In this document: in pieces, positions 1 to 7,439 of the stretch
How positions within the stretch are numbered: position 1 is the first letter of the stretch
Layout: every line of letters starts with the position of its first letter
Source: Cellvibrionales bacterium UBA1963
GTDB lineage: Bacteria > Pseudomonadota > Gammaproteobacteria > Pseudomonadales > UBA7434
Direction of reading: 5' to 3'
NCBI GenBank assembly: GCA_002336035.1
Contig: DDED01000119.1
Location: 13,446-34,023, forward strand
Length of the DNA: 20,578 bases
Notes under the pieces: model-generated
Seen by the model: only the letters and a program-made list of their open reading frames with translations
The model's database searches: none
Told to the model about the DNA's origin: nothing
Made by a program: the position numbers and the translations under genes

Positions 1-1
1 T

Positions 2-199
2 GAGCAGCTATGGCAGGAAGAACAAGATGAGCCTGACAATCTCATGATAGAACTTGAAGCTCAGAAAACGATGCAACAAGAAAGTCGCAACAGTATCGCC
101 GAGCTGGCTGATAAACGCGCAGAGCAACGACAGCAAGCGTCACTGTCTAACAATGACGTTGATGACAGTGACGTTGAAGTTGAATACACTAGAGATTAG
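2..199 (+). CDS. obg: Obg/CgtA GTPase, C-terminal fragment
   Basis: An open frame enters from the left edge and ends with TAG at 197-199, giving 66 codons. The visible part is a charged, Gln/Glu-rich helical tail followed by an acidic stretch (NNDVDDSD) and a final VEVEYTRD. Obg proteins of Gammaproteobacteria end in an acidic tail closing with a VE(V/F)xY-like motif, and obg commonly lies directly upstream of proB, as here. Obg is a ribosome-associated GTPase acting in 50S maturation and stress signalling. The GTPase and OBG domains lie outside the window, so the call rests on the tail and the neighbour. Confidence 0.72.
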   Translation, partial: EQLWQEEQDEPDNLMIELEAQKTMQQESRNSIAELADKRAEQRQQASLSNNDVDDSDVEVEYTRD

Positions 200-261
200 A
201 GGGAATACCTATTCCTTAGTCAGCCCAACAGCCATGATCGTAGATCGAAAAGAGCCCGATA

Positions 262-1383
262 ATGACATCGAGAAGCAATCAAAATAACCCTTGCTGGGTC
301 ATCAAGATTGGCAGTGCTTTACTGACAGATAATGGTCAGGGTCTAGCAGTGGACGCACTCGATCACTGGGTCGAACAAATCGCCAGACTTAAGAGTATGG
401 GCTTCGATGTGGTTATTGTCTCCTCAGGGGCCGTAGCGCAAGGCATGATGCGGTTAGGCTTAGACCAACGTCCTACCGCCCTTCACCAACTCCAGGCAGC
501 CGCAGCCATCGGTCAAGCAGGCTTAATTCAAGCCTATGAAATACGATTTAAAAAGTTCGAGCTTATTACTGCTCAAATTCTATTAGTCCATGAAGATTTG
601 TCATCGCGCACCCGTTACCTAAACGCTAAACAAACACTGCAAAGCTTGCTGGAGTCAAACGTCATTCCTATCGTCAATGAAAACGATACGGTAGCAACTG
701 ATGAAATACGGTTTGGCGATAATGACACCTTAGCTGCCCAAGTTGCTAACTTAGTCGGTGCCGATCAGTTATTAATACTAACGGATCAACAGGGCGTTTT
801 TTCCCAAGACCCTAGAAAGCACAGTGGTGCTACCTTAATTGAGCATTGTGATGTCAATGATCAAAGCCTAGATCAAGCAGCCAGTGACAAGGGTGGCCAT
901 TGGGGACGCGGAGGTATGAGCACCAAAATTAAAGCAGCCAGATTGGCCGCGCACTCGGGTGCAGAAACCGTCATTACTGATGGTTTAATCGTTGATGTTA
1001 TTACTCGACTCGCTAACAACGAGGCACTGGGCACTCGACTCACTCACTGCGAAAAGCCAATGAGTCAAAGAAAGCAATGGCTTTCAGGCAGTGTTGTTAG
1101 CTGTGGTGAATTAGTTATCGACCATGGCGCAGAAAAAAAATTATTAGAATCGGGTTCTAGCTTGCTGCCTATCGGTGTGTCTGCAATCAACGGCACATTT
1201 TCCAGAGGCGATTTGATCAGCTGCGTAAACTCAGAAGGGATTGAAGTGGCTCGTGGATTGACTAACTACAACAGTGATGACGCCAGTAAAATCATTGGCC
1301 AAACCAGTGAAAAACTGACAAGTCTACTCGGCTACGGCGGTGATGAAGAGATCATTCATCGTGATAATTTAGCCCTGATCTGA
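262..1383 (+). CDS. proB: Glutamate 5-kinase (ProB) with PUA domain
   Basis: Phosphorylates L-glutamate to glutamyl-5-phosphate, the first step of proline synthesis, in the cytoplasm. The protein is 373 aa, close to the usual ~367. The amino-acid kinase domain spans about residues 10-260, with KIGS at 15-18 (ATP phosphate binding), IPIVNENDTV near 135-144 and FGDNDTLAA at 151-159 (glutamate site), and GRGGMSTK at 215-222. A PUA domain covers about 275-365. The ATG at 262 is taken as start because the conserved VIKIGS motif follows 12 residues later; the ribosome site is weak. It lies 62 bp behind obg and probably shares its transcript. It converges on the cofC/G/H gene with only 11 bp between stops. 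Confidence 0.97.
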   Translation: MTSRSNQNNPCWVIKIGSALLTDNGQGLAVDALDHWVEQIARLKSMGFDVVIVSSGAVAQGMMRLGLDQRPTALHQLQAAAAIGQAGLIQAYEIRFKKFELITAQILLVHEDLSSRTRYLNAKQTLQSLLESNVIPIVNENDTVATDEIRFGDNDTLAAQVANLVGADQLLILTDQQGVFSQDPRKHSGATLIEHCDVNDQSLDQAASDKGGHWGRGGMSTKIKAARLAAHSGAETVITDGLIVDVITRLANNEALGTRLTHCEKPMSQRKQWLSGSVVSCGELVIDHGAEKKLLESGSSLLPIGVSAINGTFSRGDLISCVNSEGIEVARGLTNYNSDDASKIIGQTSEKLTSLLGYGGDEEIIHRDNLALI

Positions 1384-1394
1384 GCAAAAAAAAT

Positions 1395-4300
1395 TTACTT
1401 TACTGAAACGAGAATATCACTGTCGTCTAAGCCTGGTCGATTTAGCACACCTTTCGACTTAATTTTTCCTGGTGGGTTATTAATGGTTTCTGTCAGTTCG
1501 GCCGCATGATAAGAAGCTTGCACCTGACCTTGTGGGGCTTCGCCATAACAGGTTTTACGTTGCTGTGGTGATCTCGCTAAACGGCGAATCATTGCATCCA
1601 TGTGCAATGGCGGCATCTCTTGGCCATGCTGCGCACCGGCTGAACGAGTAATCGTCTCATTCATCAAGGTTCCACCTAAATCATTTGCGCCCGAGTTAAG
1701 ACAAGCCGCGACGCCCTGCTCACCCATTTTGACCCAAGATGCTTGAATATTATGAATCTGACCGTGTAAAACCAAGCGTGCCACTGCGTGCATCAATACC
1801 GCCTCGCGGAACGTTGGTCCCTTACGCGATTGGCCCTTCAAATAAAGCGGCGCTTCTTCTGGAACAAAAGGCAATGGTACGAACTCCGTAAAACCTCCAG
1901 TCTTCACTTGCAGTTCGCGCAAGCGCAAAAGATGACGAGCCCAATGCGTAGGCGTTTCAATGTGACCGTACATTATAGTCGAGGTGGTATTCATACCTAA
2001 GCTATGCGCTGACTCCATAACGTGGAACCACTGCTCGGTTCTAATTTTTTCTGGGCATAAGGTATCGCGGACTTCATCGTCTAATATTTCTGCTGCAGTG
2101 CCGGGTAAAGTTGACAACCCAGCATCAATTAACTGTTGTAAGTAAGTTTTGATATCTAGACCTAAGGTCTTTGCACCCTGCCAGATCTCTAACGGTGAGA
2201 AGGCATGAATATGCATGTCAGGCGAAGCTTCTTTGATACTGTGACAAATATCAATATAGGTCTGACCAGTGTATCCAGGGTGAATTCCACCCTGCATGCA
2301 AACCTCGGTAGCACCGCGGTCCCAAGCTTCTCGAGTGCGACGTTGGATTTCATCTTTGCTTAAATCGTAAGGTCTACCACGGAGATTCTCACTCATCTTG
2401 CCCTTTGAAAAAGCACAAAACTGGCACTTAAAATAACAAATATTAGTGTAATTAATATTACGGTTCACGACATACCTAACCGTGTTTCTATTAACCGATT
2501 GGCGAAGAGAATCTGCCGCATTACAGACGTGCCAAAAATCATCATTACGCGCTGAGAACAAGTGAGCGACTTCCTCTTCGGTAAGCAATTCGCCTGACGA
2601 AACTTTCGCAGTAATTACAGCTATTGCAGTGGATGCAACAGGCCTTGCCTGATCATTTTTTTGTTCTGCCCACCAAACAGGGATCTCATTTGAAATACCC
2701 GCAACCCAACTATCGGTTCGAGGCCAGCCTTCACTGTCAATCAGTGCAAGCACTTTTGATTGCATTGTCGACTCGACCCAGCGATGGGTGTCGTTGGCAA
2801 AATCAGGATAGATAGTTAATCGTTCGTGTAAGTACTTACCTGTCGATCGCGTCTGTGAGGCGAGTTGATCAACATGAGGCCAAGGCGCCTCAGGATTCAC
2901 ATGATCTGGCGTGAGGGGGGAAACACCTCCCCAGTCATCAATACCCGCTTGAACAATCTTTTCGAGCTCACCAGGACTTAGGTTAGGGGGAGCCTGAATA
3001 TGCATCTTGCCGCCAAAAACAATTCTCGCTACCGCGATTGTCCAAAGTAGCTCTTCGACACTAGGGTCAGGTGCTTGAGCCATTTTTGTGTTTGGTTTGG
3101 CCCGAAAATTTTGTACGATCACCTCTTGTAAATGACCGTATTGATCATGCAGATCGCGTAAAGCTAGCATCGACTCGATCCGCTCACGTCGCGTTTCACC
3201 GATACCAATTAAAATGCCGGAGGTAAATGGCACATTTAGCTCACCTGCCAATCGAATCGTCTCTAAACGAACAGCTGGATCTTTATCGGGCGAACCATAA
3301 TGCGGCATGCCTTTTTCAGTTAAACGTTCTGAAGAAGACTCAAGCATAATACCCATAGATGCCGACACTTTTCTTAACGCCTTAATTTCATCAGCATCCA
3401 TGCAACCAGCATTGATATGAGGTAATAAATTTGTTTCCTGTGCAACTCGCTGTGCAACGTGTGCAACGTATTCTAGCGTCGTACTAAAGCCCATTTCGGC
3501 CAACGCTTCACGTGCAACACGATAGCGTAATTCAGGCTTCTCACCCAAAGTAAAAAGCGCCTCCTTACATCCTTGCAATTCACCCTGCTTAGCTAGTTCA
3601 ACGACATCATCAGCAGACATATAAATAACATCAAGGTGTCGTGGCGTAGTAGCAAACGTGCAGTAATGACAAACATCACGACACAAATGTGTCAGCGGAA
3701 TAAATACTTTTCTCGAATACGAAATCAAAGACCCGTGCGCAGCATCTCGCAATGACGCGGCCTGCTTCATTAACGCGACTAAATTATCATCATCGGCCAA
3801 GGCTAGCGAACGCTCATGCGATGGTTGGTCGAGTTGGTTGTAATCAATTGATGCTGATAGCTCCGAATCTACTGGTAAGTCATGGTCAGTTTCTTCGACT
3901 TCTAACATCCACATCATTTGAATCCGTTGAGCGATAGCACTCTCTCGACAATACTGTGAAGTATGCGACGTAAAATTATAGCTATCGATCTGAGCATTCT
4001 CTTGCACGAGAGAATGGGCTTGATTAAGCCCTAAGACAAAGGCCATTAGATCGCTTGGTGTGTCGATATCCGCAGCAATGCTAGGTGAAAAGATTCTGTC
4101 AAAAGGTATTTTTTGGGTTGCGAAGGCCTGTTGATGAAGCTGAAAACTGTTACTACCAAAATGAAATAACTGAGTGTTTAATTTTTCACGTTGCTGAACT
4201 TTAAGTGGCAAAAAATGACTGCTATGCAGCAGCATCGTATTAGTGCCAGTTTGGTGTCTATCTGACAATAAAGTTATGCAGTCACGCCTTGAAGATGCAG

Positions 4301-4709
4301 GAAGACTCTCACGATGTCTGGCAATTCGCTCTATTTCGCTTATCGAAAGTTCTGGCAGATCAGCATGTAAAACACAAATATCCGTTTCATCTGCCACTGA
4401 CAAGACTCGCTCGCAACCCGCATTAATAGCTGCATTTAATGGCGAAAATTGCCTGTTTAGTTTGGCAGTCAATCCTATCGAAATTTTGGGTTCAGCTATT
4501 AAATCTACTGCATAGTGCTTCGCCATTAAGGCCGCTGTGGGATCATCGGAGACGATTACTACGCCTTTTATAGACGGCGCTTGAGTCAGCACTGTTAGCA
4601 CATCTTCAACCATAGCGTGAAATAAACGACGACGTTCAGGAGCAGACAGCACCCCTGACAAGCGTTGCTTTGCACTAACAAAATCTTTAAGTGGTAAGAC
4701 TGCCCACAT
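1395..4709 (-). CDS. cofC-fbiC: CofC-CofG-CofH triple fusion: phospholactate-type guanylyltransferase plus Fo synthase
   Basis: A single 1104-aa polypeptide with three F420 domains. Residues 1-226 are a CofC/FbiD-type guanylyltransferase: LPLKDFVSAKQRL at the start, LHADLP at 114-119, SDRHQTGTNTMLL at 149-161, FHFGSNSF at 182-189 and DIDTPSDL at 214-221. A linker of about 70-90 residues, rich in Asp, Glu and Ser, follows. Residues ~300-650 are CofG, a radical SAM domain with C343xxxC347xxC350. Residues ~700-1085 are CofH, with a second radical SAM cluster site C758xxxC762xxC765. CofG and CofH together make Fo from tyrosine and 5-amino-6-ribitylaminouracil; CofC activates a three-carbon phosphoacid with GTP. 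CofG-CofH fusions (FbiC, ~860 aa) are standard in Actinobacteria, but the added N-terminal CofC is unusual as far as I know. No stop or frame break separates the domains. It is last in the operon, 44 bp after cofD; the ribosome site is only a weak AGG. Confidence 0.95.
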   Translation of the reverse strand: MWAVLPLKDFVSAKQRLSGVLSAPERRRLFHAMVEDVLTVLTQAPSIKGVVIVSDDPTAALMAKHYAVDLIAEPKISIGLTAKLNRQFSPLNAAINAGCERVLSVADETDICVLHADLPELSISEIERIARHRESLPASSRRDCITLLSDRHQTGTNTMLLHSSHFLPLKVQQREKLNTQLFHFGSNSFQLHQQAFATQKIPFDRIFSPSIAADIDTPSDLMAFVLGLNQAHSLVQENAQIDSYNFTSHTSQYCRESAIAQRIQMMWMLEVEETDHDLPVDSELSASIDYNQLDQPSHERSLALADDDNLVALMKQAASLRDAAHGSLISYSRKVFIPLTHLCRDVCHYCTFATTPRHLDVIYMSADDVVELAKQGELQGCKEALFTLGEKPELRYRVAREALAEMGFSTTLEYVAHVAQRVAQETNLLPHINAGCMDADEIKALRKVSASMGIMLESSSERLTEKGMPHYGSPDKDPAVRLETIRLAGELNVPFTSGILIGIGETRRERIESMLALRDLHDQYGHLQEVIVQNFRAKPNTKMAQAPDPSVEELLWTIAVARIVFGGKMHIQAPPNLSPGELEKIVQAGIDDWGGVSPLTPDHVNPEAPWPHVDQLASQTRSTGKYLHERLTIYPDFANDTHRWVESTMQSKVLALIDSEGWPRTDSWVAGISNEIPVWWAEQKNDQARPVASTAIAVITAKVSSGELLTEEEVAHLFSARNDDFWHVCNAADSLRQSVNRNTVRYVVNRNINYTNICYFKCQFCAFSKGKMSENLRGRPYDLSKDEIQRRTREAWDRGATEVCMQGGIHPGYTGQTYIDICHSIKEASPDMHIHAFSPLEIWQGAKTLGLDIKTYLQQLIDAGLSTLPGTAAEILDDEVRDTLCPEKIRTEQWFHVMESAHSLGMNTTSTIMYGHIETPTHWARHLLRLRELQVKTGGFTEFVPLPFVPEEAPLYLKGQSRKGPTFREAVLMHAVARLVLHGQIHNIQASWVKMGEQGVAACLNSGANDLGGTLMNETITRSAGAQHGQEMPPLHMDAMIRRLARSPQQRKTCYGEAPQGQVQASYHAAELTETINNPPGKIKSKGVLNRPGLDDSDILVSVK

Positions 4710-4713
4710 AGAA

Positions 4714-4731
4714 AAATAAACCTATTTATTT
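4714..4731 (-). promoter_or_regulatory. A/T hairpin holding the AGG ahead of the cofC/G/H start
   Basis: On the minus strand AAATAAA and TTTATTT are exact inverted 7-bp arms around the four-base loop TAGG, just 5' of the start codon at 4709. The AGG in the loop is the only purine-rich candidate for ribosome binding. The stem is A/T only and therefore weak, so a temperature- or translation-sensitive role is speculation. Confidence 0.25.
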
Positions 4732-4753
4732 GTTATCGTCTGACTACTGCCAA

Positions 4754-5701
4754 TTAAAACTCTTTATTAAATTGCCAGCAATGCTCGGCTAAATTCAACT
4801 TATCTTGTTCATTGCTCATAATGGTATCCGCAATTTTAACTTTAATACCCATCGCCTCAATCGCTTTTGCCTGATCAGCGTCTGAACTATCAATCACTAA
4901 TCCGTCAATGATATCACGATAATAGTTGGCAACACCGACCACAGAGACTGGCATTTCCAACCCTTTCATCATGCTTGCCGTTGGCCCTTTGATCGCGCGA
5001 CCATTGACGATAGGTGATACTGCAACAATCGGTGCTCGACATTGCTTAAGTTTTGGTAATACCGAGGGGATCCTTAAAATAGGGTCAACACTGACAAAAG
5101 GGTTCGATGGGCAAATAATAATGGCAGCCGGTTCAGCCGCTAAAGCAGCGTCAAACGCTATGCTAGGAGCAGCACTTTCCATGCCATTGAAACGAATTTC
5201 ACTGATCATAGGTTGGCACTGCTGGCGGACAAAATAATCCTGAAAATCTAGCCACGCATTGTCTGTTCGGACTTGTGTGGACACGGTGTCATTGGTCATA
5301 GGAATCAATTGCTGTTCTACCCCTAGGGCTTCACACAACAATGCTGTTGCCTTTTCTAAAGTTAGGCCTTGGTCGAAATATTGGCGACGTGCGGTGTGCG
5401 TGGCAATGTCTCGATCACCCAAGCGAAACCATGTTTCGCCTCCAAGCGCTTCAGTGGCATCCATAAATTGCCATGTTTCATTGGCTAGGCCCCAGCCCTG
5501 CTCGGCATTACTCAAACCAGCCAACGTATACATAACGGTGTCGAGGTCAGGGGAGACAGGAAAACCCAAGTGGCAAAAGTCATCGGCAGTATTAGCAACG
5601 ATAGCAAGCTGGTCAGGGGGCAGCAACTTTGCTAAACCTAACGCTAATTTCGCCCCACCAACACCACCTGACAGCGCTAAAACTTTTGCTTTTTTAGTCA
5701 T
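4754..5701 (-). CDS. cofD: 2-phospho-L-lactate (phosphoacid) transferase CofD/FbiA
   Basis: Transfers the phospho-three-carbon-acid moiety from the guanylylated product of CofC onto Fo, giving F420-0 (or its dehydro or glycerate analogue) and GMP. Length 315 aa is normal for the family. Motifs: GGVGGAK at 12-18, NTADDF at 37-42, SPDLDT at 50-55, GETWFRLGDRD at 88-98, CPSNPFVSVDPIL at 197-209 and VSPIVNGRAIKGP at 228-240, all characteristic of CofD. A ribosome site GAGGAT lies 9 bp before the ATG at 5701, and cofE ends 15 bp upstream, so the two genes are co-transcribed. Sequence alone does not tell which acid (lactate, phosphoenolpyruvate or 3-phosphoglycerate derived) it accepts. Confidence 0.97.
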   Translation of the reverse strand: MTKKAKVLALSGGVGGAKLALGLAKLLPPDQLAIVANTADDFCHLGFPVSPDLDTVMYTLAGLSNAEQGWGLANETWQFMDATEALGGETWFRLGDRDIATHTARRQYFDQGLTLEKATALLCEALGVEQQLIPMTNDTVSTQVRTDNAWLDFQDYFVRQQCQPMISEIRFNGMESAAPSIAFDAALAAEPAAIIICPSNPFVSVDPILRIPSVLPKLKQCRAPIVAVSPIVNGRAIKGPTASMMKGLEMPVSVVGVANYYRDIIDGLVIDSSDADQAKAIEAMGIKVKIADTIMSNEQDKLNLAEHCWQFNKEF

Positions 5702-5716
5702 TCTAAAGCTATCCTC

Positions 5717-6475
5717 TTAACGAAATAGATCGGCTTTTTTGTCTCTCACCAAGGCACTGGCATTTTGCTCACTAAGCTGCCATTTCCATCCCCGTATAAC
5801 GACTGCCGGAACAGATTCATCGCCTTGACCCATCAACAATGAGGCCGCTGAAGCTAACTCGTCAGCGTCGGCCATCTCGGTAACTTCAAGCGGCCTGCCA
5901 AATAAATCACTGGCACCTATAGCCGAGCGTAAAGCAGGCACTGCCGCGCTACCAATAGCAAAACCAGTAATACCATTACGCCATGCACGGCCCGCACTGT
6001 CGCTAATAATAATGCCAATTCTTAACCTTTGCTGAGAGAAATAATCTGCCAATTTCTGGGCGCTTAAATTGGCATCTAAAGGCAGCAATAAGACCCTTTC
6101 TCGACCGTCAAAATCAGTGATATTAGAGCGATCAATGCCCGCATTAGCATGAACATATCCACAGCGATGCTCAACAATCATTACCCCTGGCCGGTGACGA
6201 ACCACCTCTTTCGATTCCTCTAAAATCAACTGCACTAAGCGCGGATCCTTGTCGACTTTTTTAGCCCAATGATAGGCTTCTGTTGAGGGCTTAACTTCAT
6301 CAAGTAAAGCGTAACGACCCTCAGATTTAGAAACGATTTTTTGTGCTATGACTACTATATCGCCATCAACCAGAGTGATTGCAGCTGAGTTCAGAGCCGT
6401 TTTAAGTAAGGTCGGTAAATCATCACCGACCTCCACCAAAGGCAAGGTTTTAAGTGCTGTTAAGGATAAGTCCAT
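5717..6475 (-). CDS. cofE: F420-0:gamma-glutamyl ligase CofE
   Basis: Adds the glutamate tail to F420-0 using GTP and divalent metal. Length 252 aa matches free-standing CofE. Motifs in order: DGDIVVIAQKIVSKSEGR at 37-54, VRHRPGVMIVEHRCGYVHANAGID running to residue 115, ISDSAGRAWRNG at 157-168, DLFGRPLEV at 190-198, and ADELASAASLLMGQ at 204-217. It ends shortly after the ligase domain, so it lacks the C-terminal nitroreductase-like domain that mycobacterial FbiB uses to reduce dehydro-F420-0. One minor oddity is AIGSAA at 173-178, where many members have AIGxAG. It sits between npdG (15 bp upstream) and cofD (15 bp downstream) in one operon. Confidence 0.96.
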   Translation of the reverse strand: MDLSLTALKTLPLVEVGDDLPTLLKTALNSAAITLVDGDIVVIAQKIVSKSEGRYALLDEVKPSTEAYHWAKKVDKDPRLVQLILEESKEVVRHRPGVMIVEHRCGYVHANAGIDRSNITDFDGRERVLLLPLDANLSAQKLADYFSQQRLRIGIIISDSAGRAWRNGITGFAIGSAAVPALRSAIGASDLFGRPLEVTEMADADELASAASLLMGQGDESVPAVVIRGWKWQLSEQNASALVRDKKADLFR

Positions 6476-6490
6476 GATTGCTTAAACCAA

Positions 6491-7168
6491 TTAAGCTTCT
6501 GGAATGCCAGTTAAGGCAATACCCGCGTGACACTTGTACTGTTTGTTAATAAAAATCAATACGGAAGTCAGTGCCTCAACTGCGGCAGCATTGGCGATTG
6601 ACCCGCCGTGATAGCCTTTCATGCCTGCGGCTTCAACAAGCTTGATGACCTCTTCTCGAGCAACTTTCTTATTGCCACAAACGATCACATCACAGGTTAA
6701 CTCACTGCCTGCCTGTAAATGAACTGCTGCTACATTTTGAAAGGCCGATACAACGTGAACGTTTTCGCCAACAATTTCTTGAGCGATTTGACCCGCGGAA
6801 CCTTGCTCGGGTAACTGCACACGCGCGACTTTAGGCGGTACTAATGGAACGGTGACATCAATCAGAATCTTGCCCTCAAGCACGTCTTTTACCGATGCTA
6901 ATGTGCTAGCATGATGGGCAAAAGGAACGGTCATCGCAACGATATCTGCCGCACTCGCAGCGGCATGATTGTCCATCGCCTCAGCAGCAGTATCCACTCC
7001 GCGCTCTTGCATTAACCCCTGCAAAGCATCGGCAGCCTCCTGCGCCTTTTCTTGGGTTCTTGAGCCAATAATGACGCGATAGCCGGCCTGCGTCCATCGA
7101 CGCGCTAAACCTGTTCCAAGATCGCCAGTGCCGCCCAAAATGGCAACAGTGGGTAATAAATCACTCAT
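6491..7168 (-). CDS. npdG: F420H2:NADP+ oxidoreductase (NpdG/Fno type)
   Basis: A 225-aa Rossmann protein of the F420-dependent NADP reductase family. It moves hydride between reduced F420 and NADP and so links the F420 pool to the cell's NADPH. The dinucleotide motif GGTGDLGTG lies at 12-20 and IIGSRTQEK at 33-41; the Ser-Arg after the second strand fits NADP binding. MTVPFAHH near 79-86 and VVSAFQNVAA near 138-147 are also typical of the family. The ATG at 7168 is preceded by AAGGA with 6 bp spacing. It is the first gene of the operon; TAA at its end leaves 15 bp before cofE. General NADP-reductase relatives such as ketol-acid or pyrroline reductases were considered, but the GGTGDLG start and the cof neighbours favour NpdG. 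Confidence 0.93.
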   Translation of the reverse strand: MSDLLPTVAILGGTGDLGTGLARRWTQAGYRVIIGSRTQEKAQEAADALQGLMQERGVDTAAEAMDNHAAASAADIVAMTVPFAHHASTLASVKDVLEGKILIDVTVPLVPPKVARVQLPEQGSAGQIAQEIVGENVHVVSAFQNVAAVHLQAGSELTCDVIVCGNKKVAREEVIKLVEAAGMKGYHGGSIANAAAVEALTSVLIFINKQYKCHAGIALTGIPEA

Positions 7169-7200
7169 AGCAAATCCTTGTTGTAATTGTGTATTTAATC

Positions 7201-7228
7201 ATCGTTCAACGAATATCGTTAAACGAAT
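7201..7228 (-). promoter_or_regulatory. Two abutting 14-bp operator-like repeats upstream of npdG
   Basis: Plus strand 7201-7214 reads ATCGTTCAACGAAT and 7215-7228 reads ATCGTTAAACGAAT; the copies differ by one base and touch with no gap. Each is itself an inverted repeat, TCGTT-N-AACGA. Placement over the -10 and expected start site of the candidate npdG promoter suggests repression by a dimeric regulator. The regulator is not in the window, and its family (TetR-like or other) is a guess. Confidence 0.6.
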
Positions 7229-7240
7229 GGTATGAACCAA
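7212..7240 (-). promoter_or_regulatory. Candidate sigma-70 promoter of the npdG-cofE-cofD-cofC/G/H operon
   Basis: Read on the minus strand, TTGGTT (7240-7235) is followed by exactly 17 bp and then GATATT (7217-7212), which matches TATAAT at four of six positions. The expected start near 7205 would give a leader of about 37 nt to the ATG at 7168. The match is modest; the overlap with the repeats at 7201-7228 and the palindrome at 7235-7248 supports it. Confidence 0.42.
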
Positions 7241-7252
7241 CGTTGGTTTATA
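7231..7252. promoter_or_regulatory. Perfect palindrome AACCAACGTTGGTT in the npdG/SDR divergent region
   Basis: The 14 bp at 7235-7248 are a perfect palindrome; counting one mismatched pair it extends to 22 bp (7231-7252). Its left arm is also the proposed -35 element of the npdG promoter. It differs in sequence from the TCGTT-N-AACGA repeats next to it, so it may bind another regulator. It lies between two divergent genes and could act on both. Confidence 0.5.
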
Positions 7253-7439
7253 GGTATTATACGCTAGATTGGGCGTTAAAGATGAGTGACAATAACAATC
7301 ATCAATAGGGCCGTATTTTCCTTTTGAATTAAGATACAGTTAGCATTTAAGACGATGGCATAAAGAAATATCGACGGCAAGGAAGTACTCAAATGTTACA
7401 TAATAGCTACCATCAAACAACCGCGACGCAAATAAGACT

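Noticed and set aside
200..217. Hairpin AGGGAAT-ACCT-ATTCCTT right after the obg stop as a terminator
   Set aside because: The stem is short, includes a G-U pair and no T run follows; obg and proB are probably on one transcript.
54..287. Plus-strand frame of 77 codons at the left edge
   Set aside because: It overlaps the obg tail in another frame and runs into proB; the obg frame has the expected acidic ending and context.
4243..4515. Plus-strand frame of 90 codons inside cofC/G/H
   Set aside because: Antisense to the conserved CofC domain; no independent support.
5259..5720. Plus-strand frame of 153 codons antisense to cofD
   Set aside because: It lies entirely opposite a gene with full family motifs, has no ribosome site and no recognisable domain; an antisense shadow.
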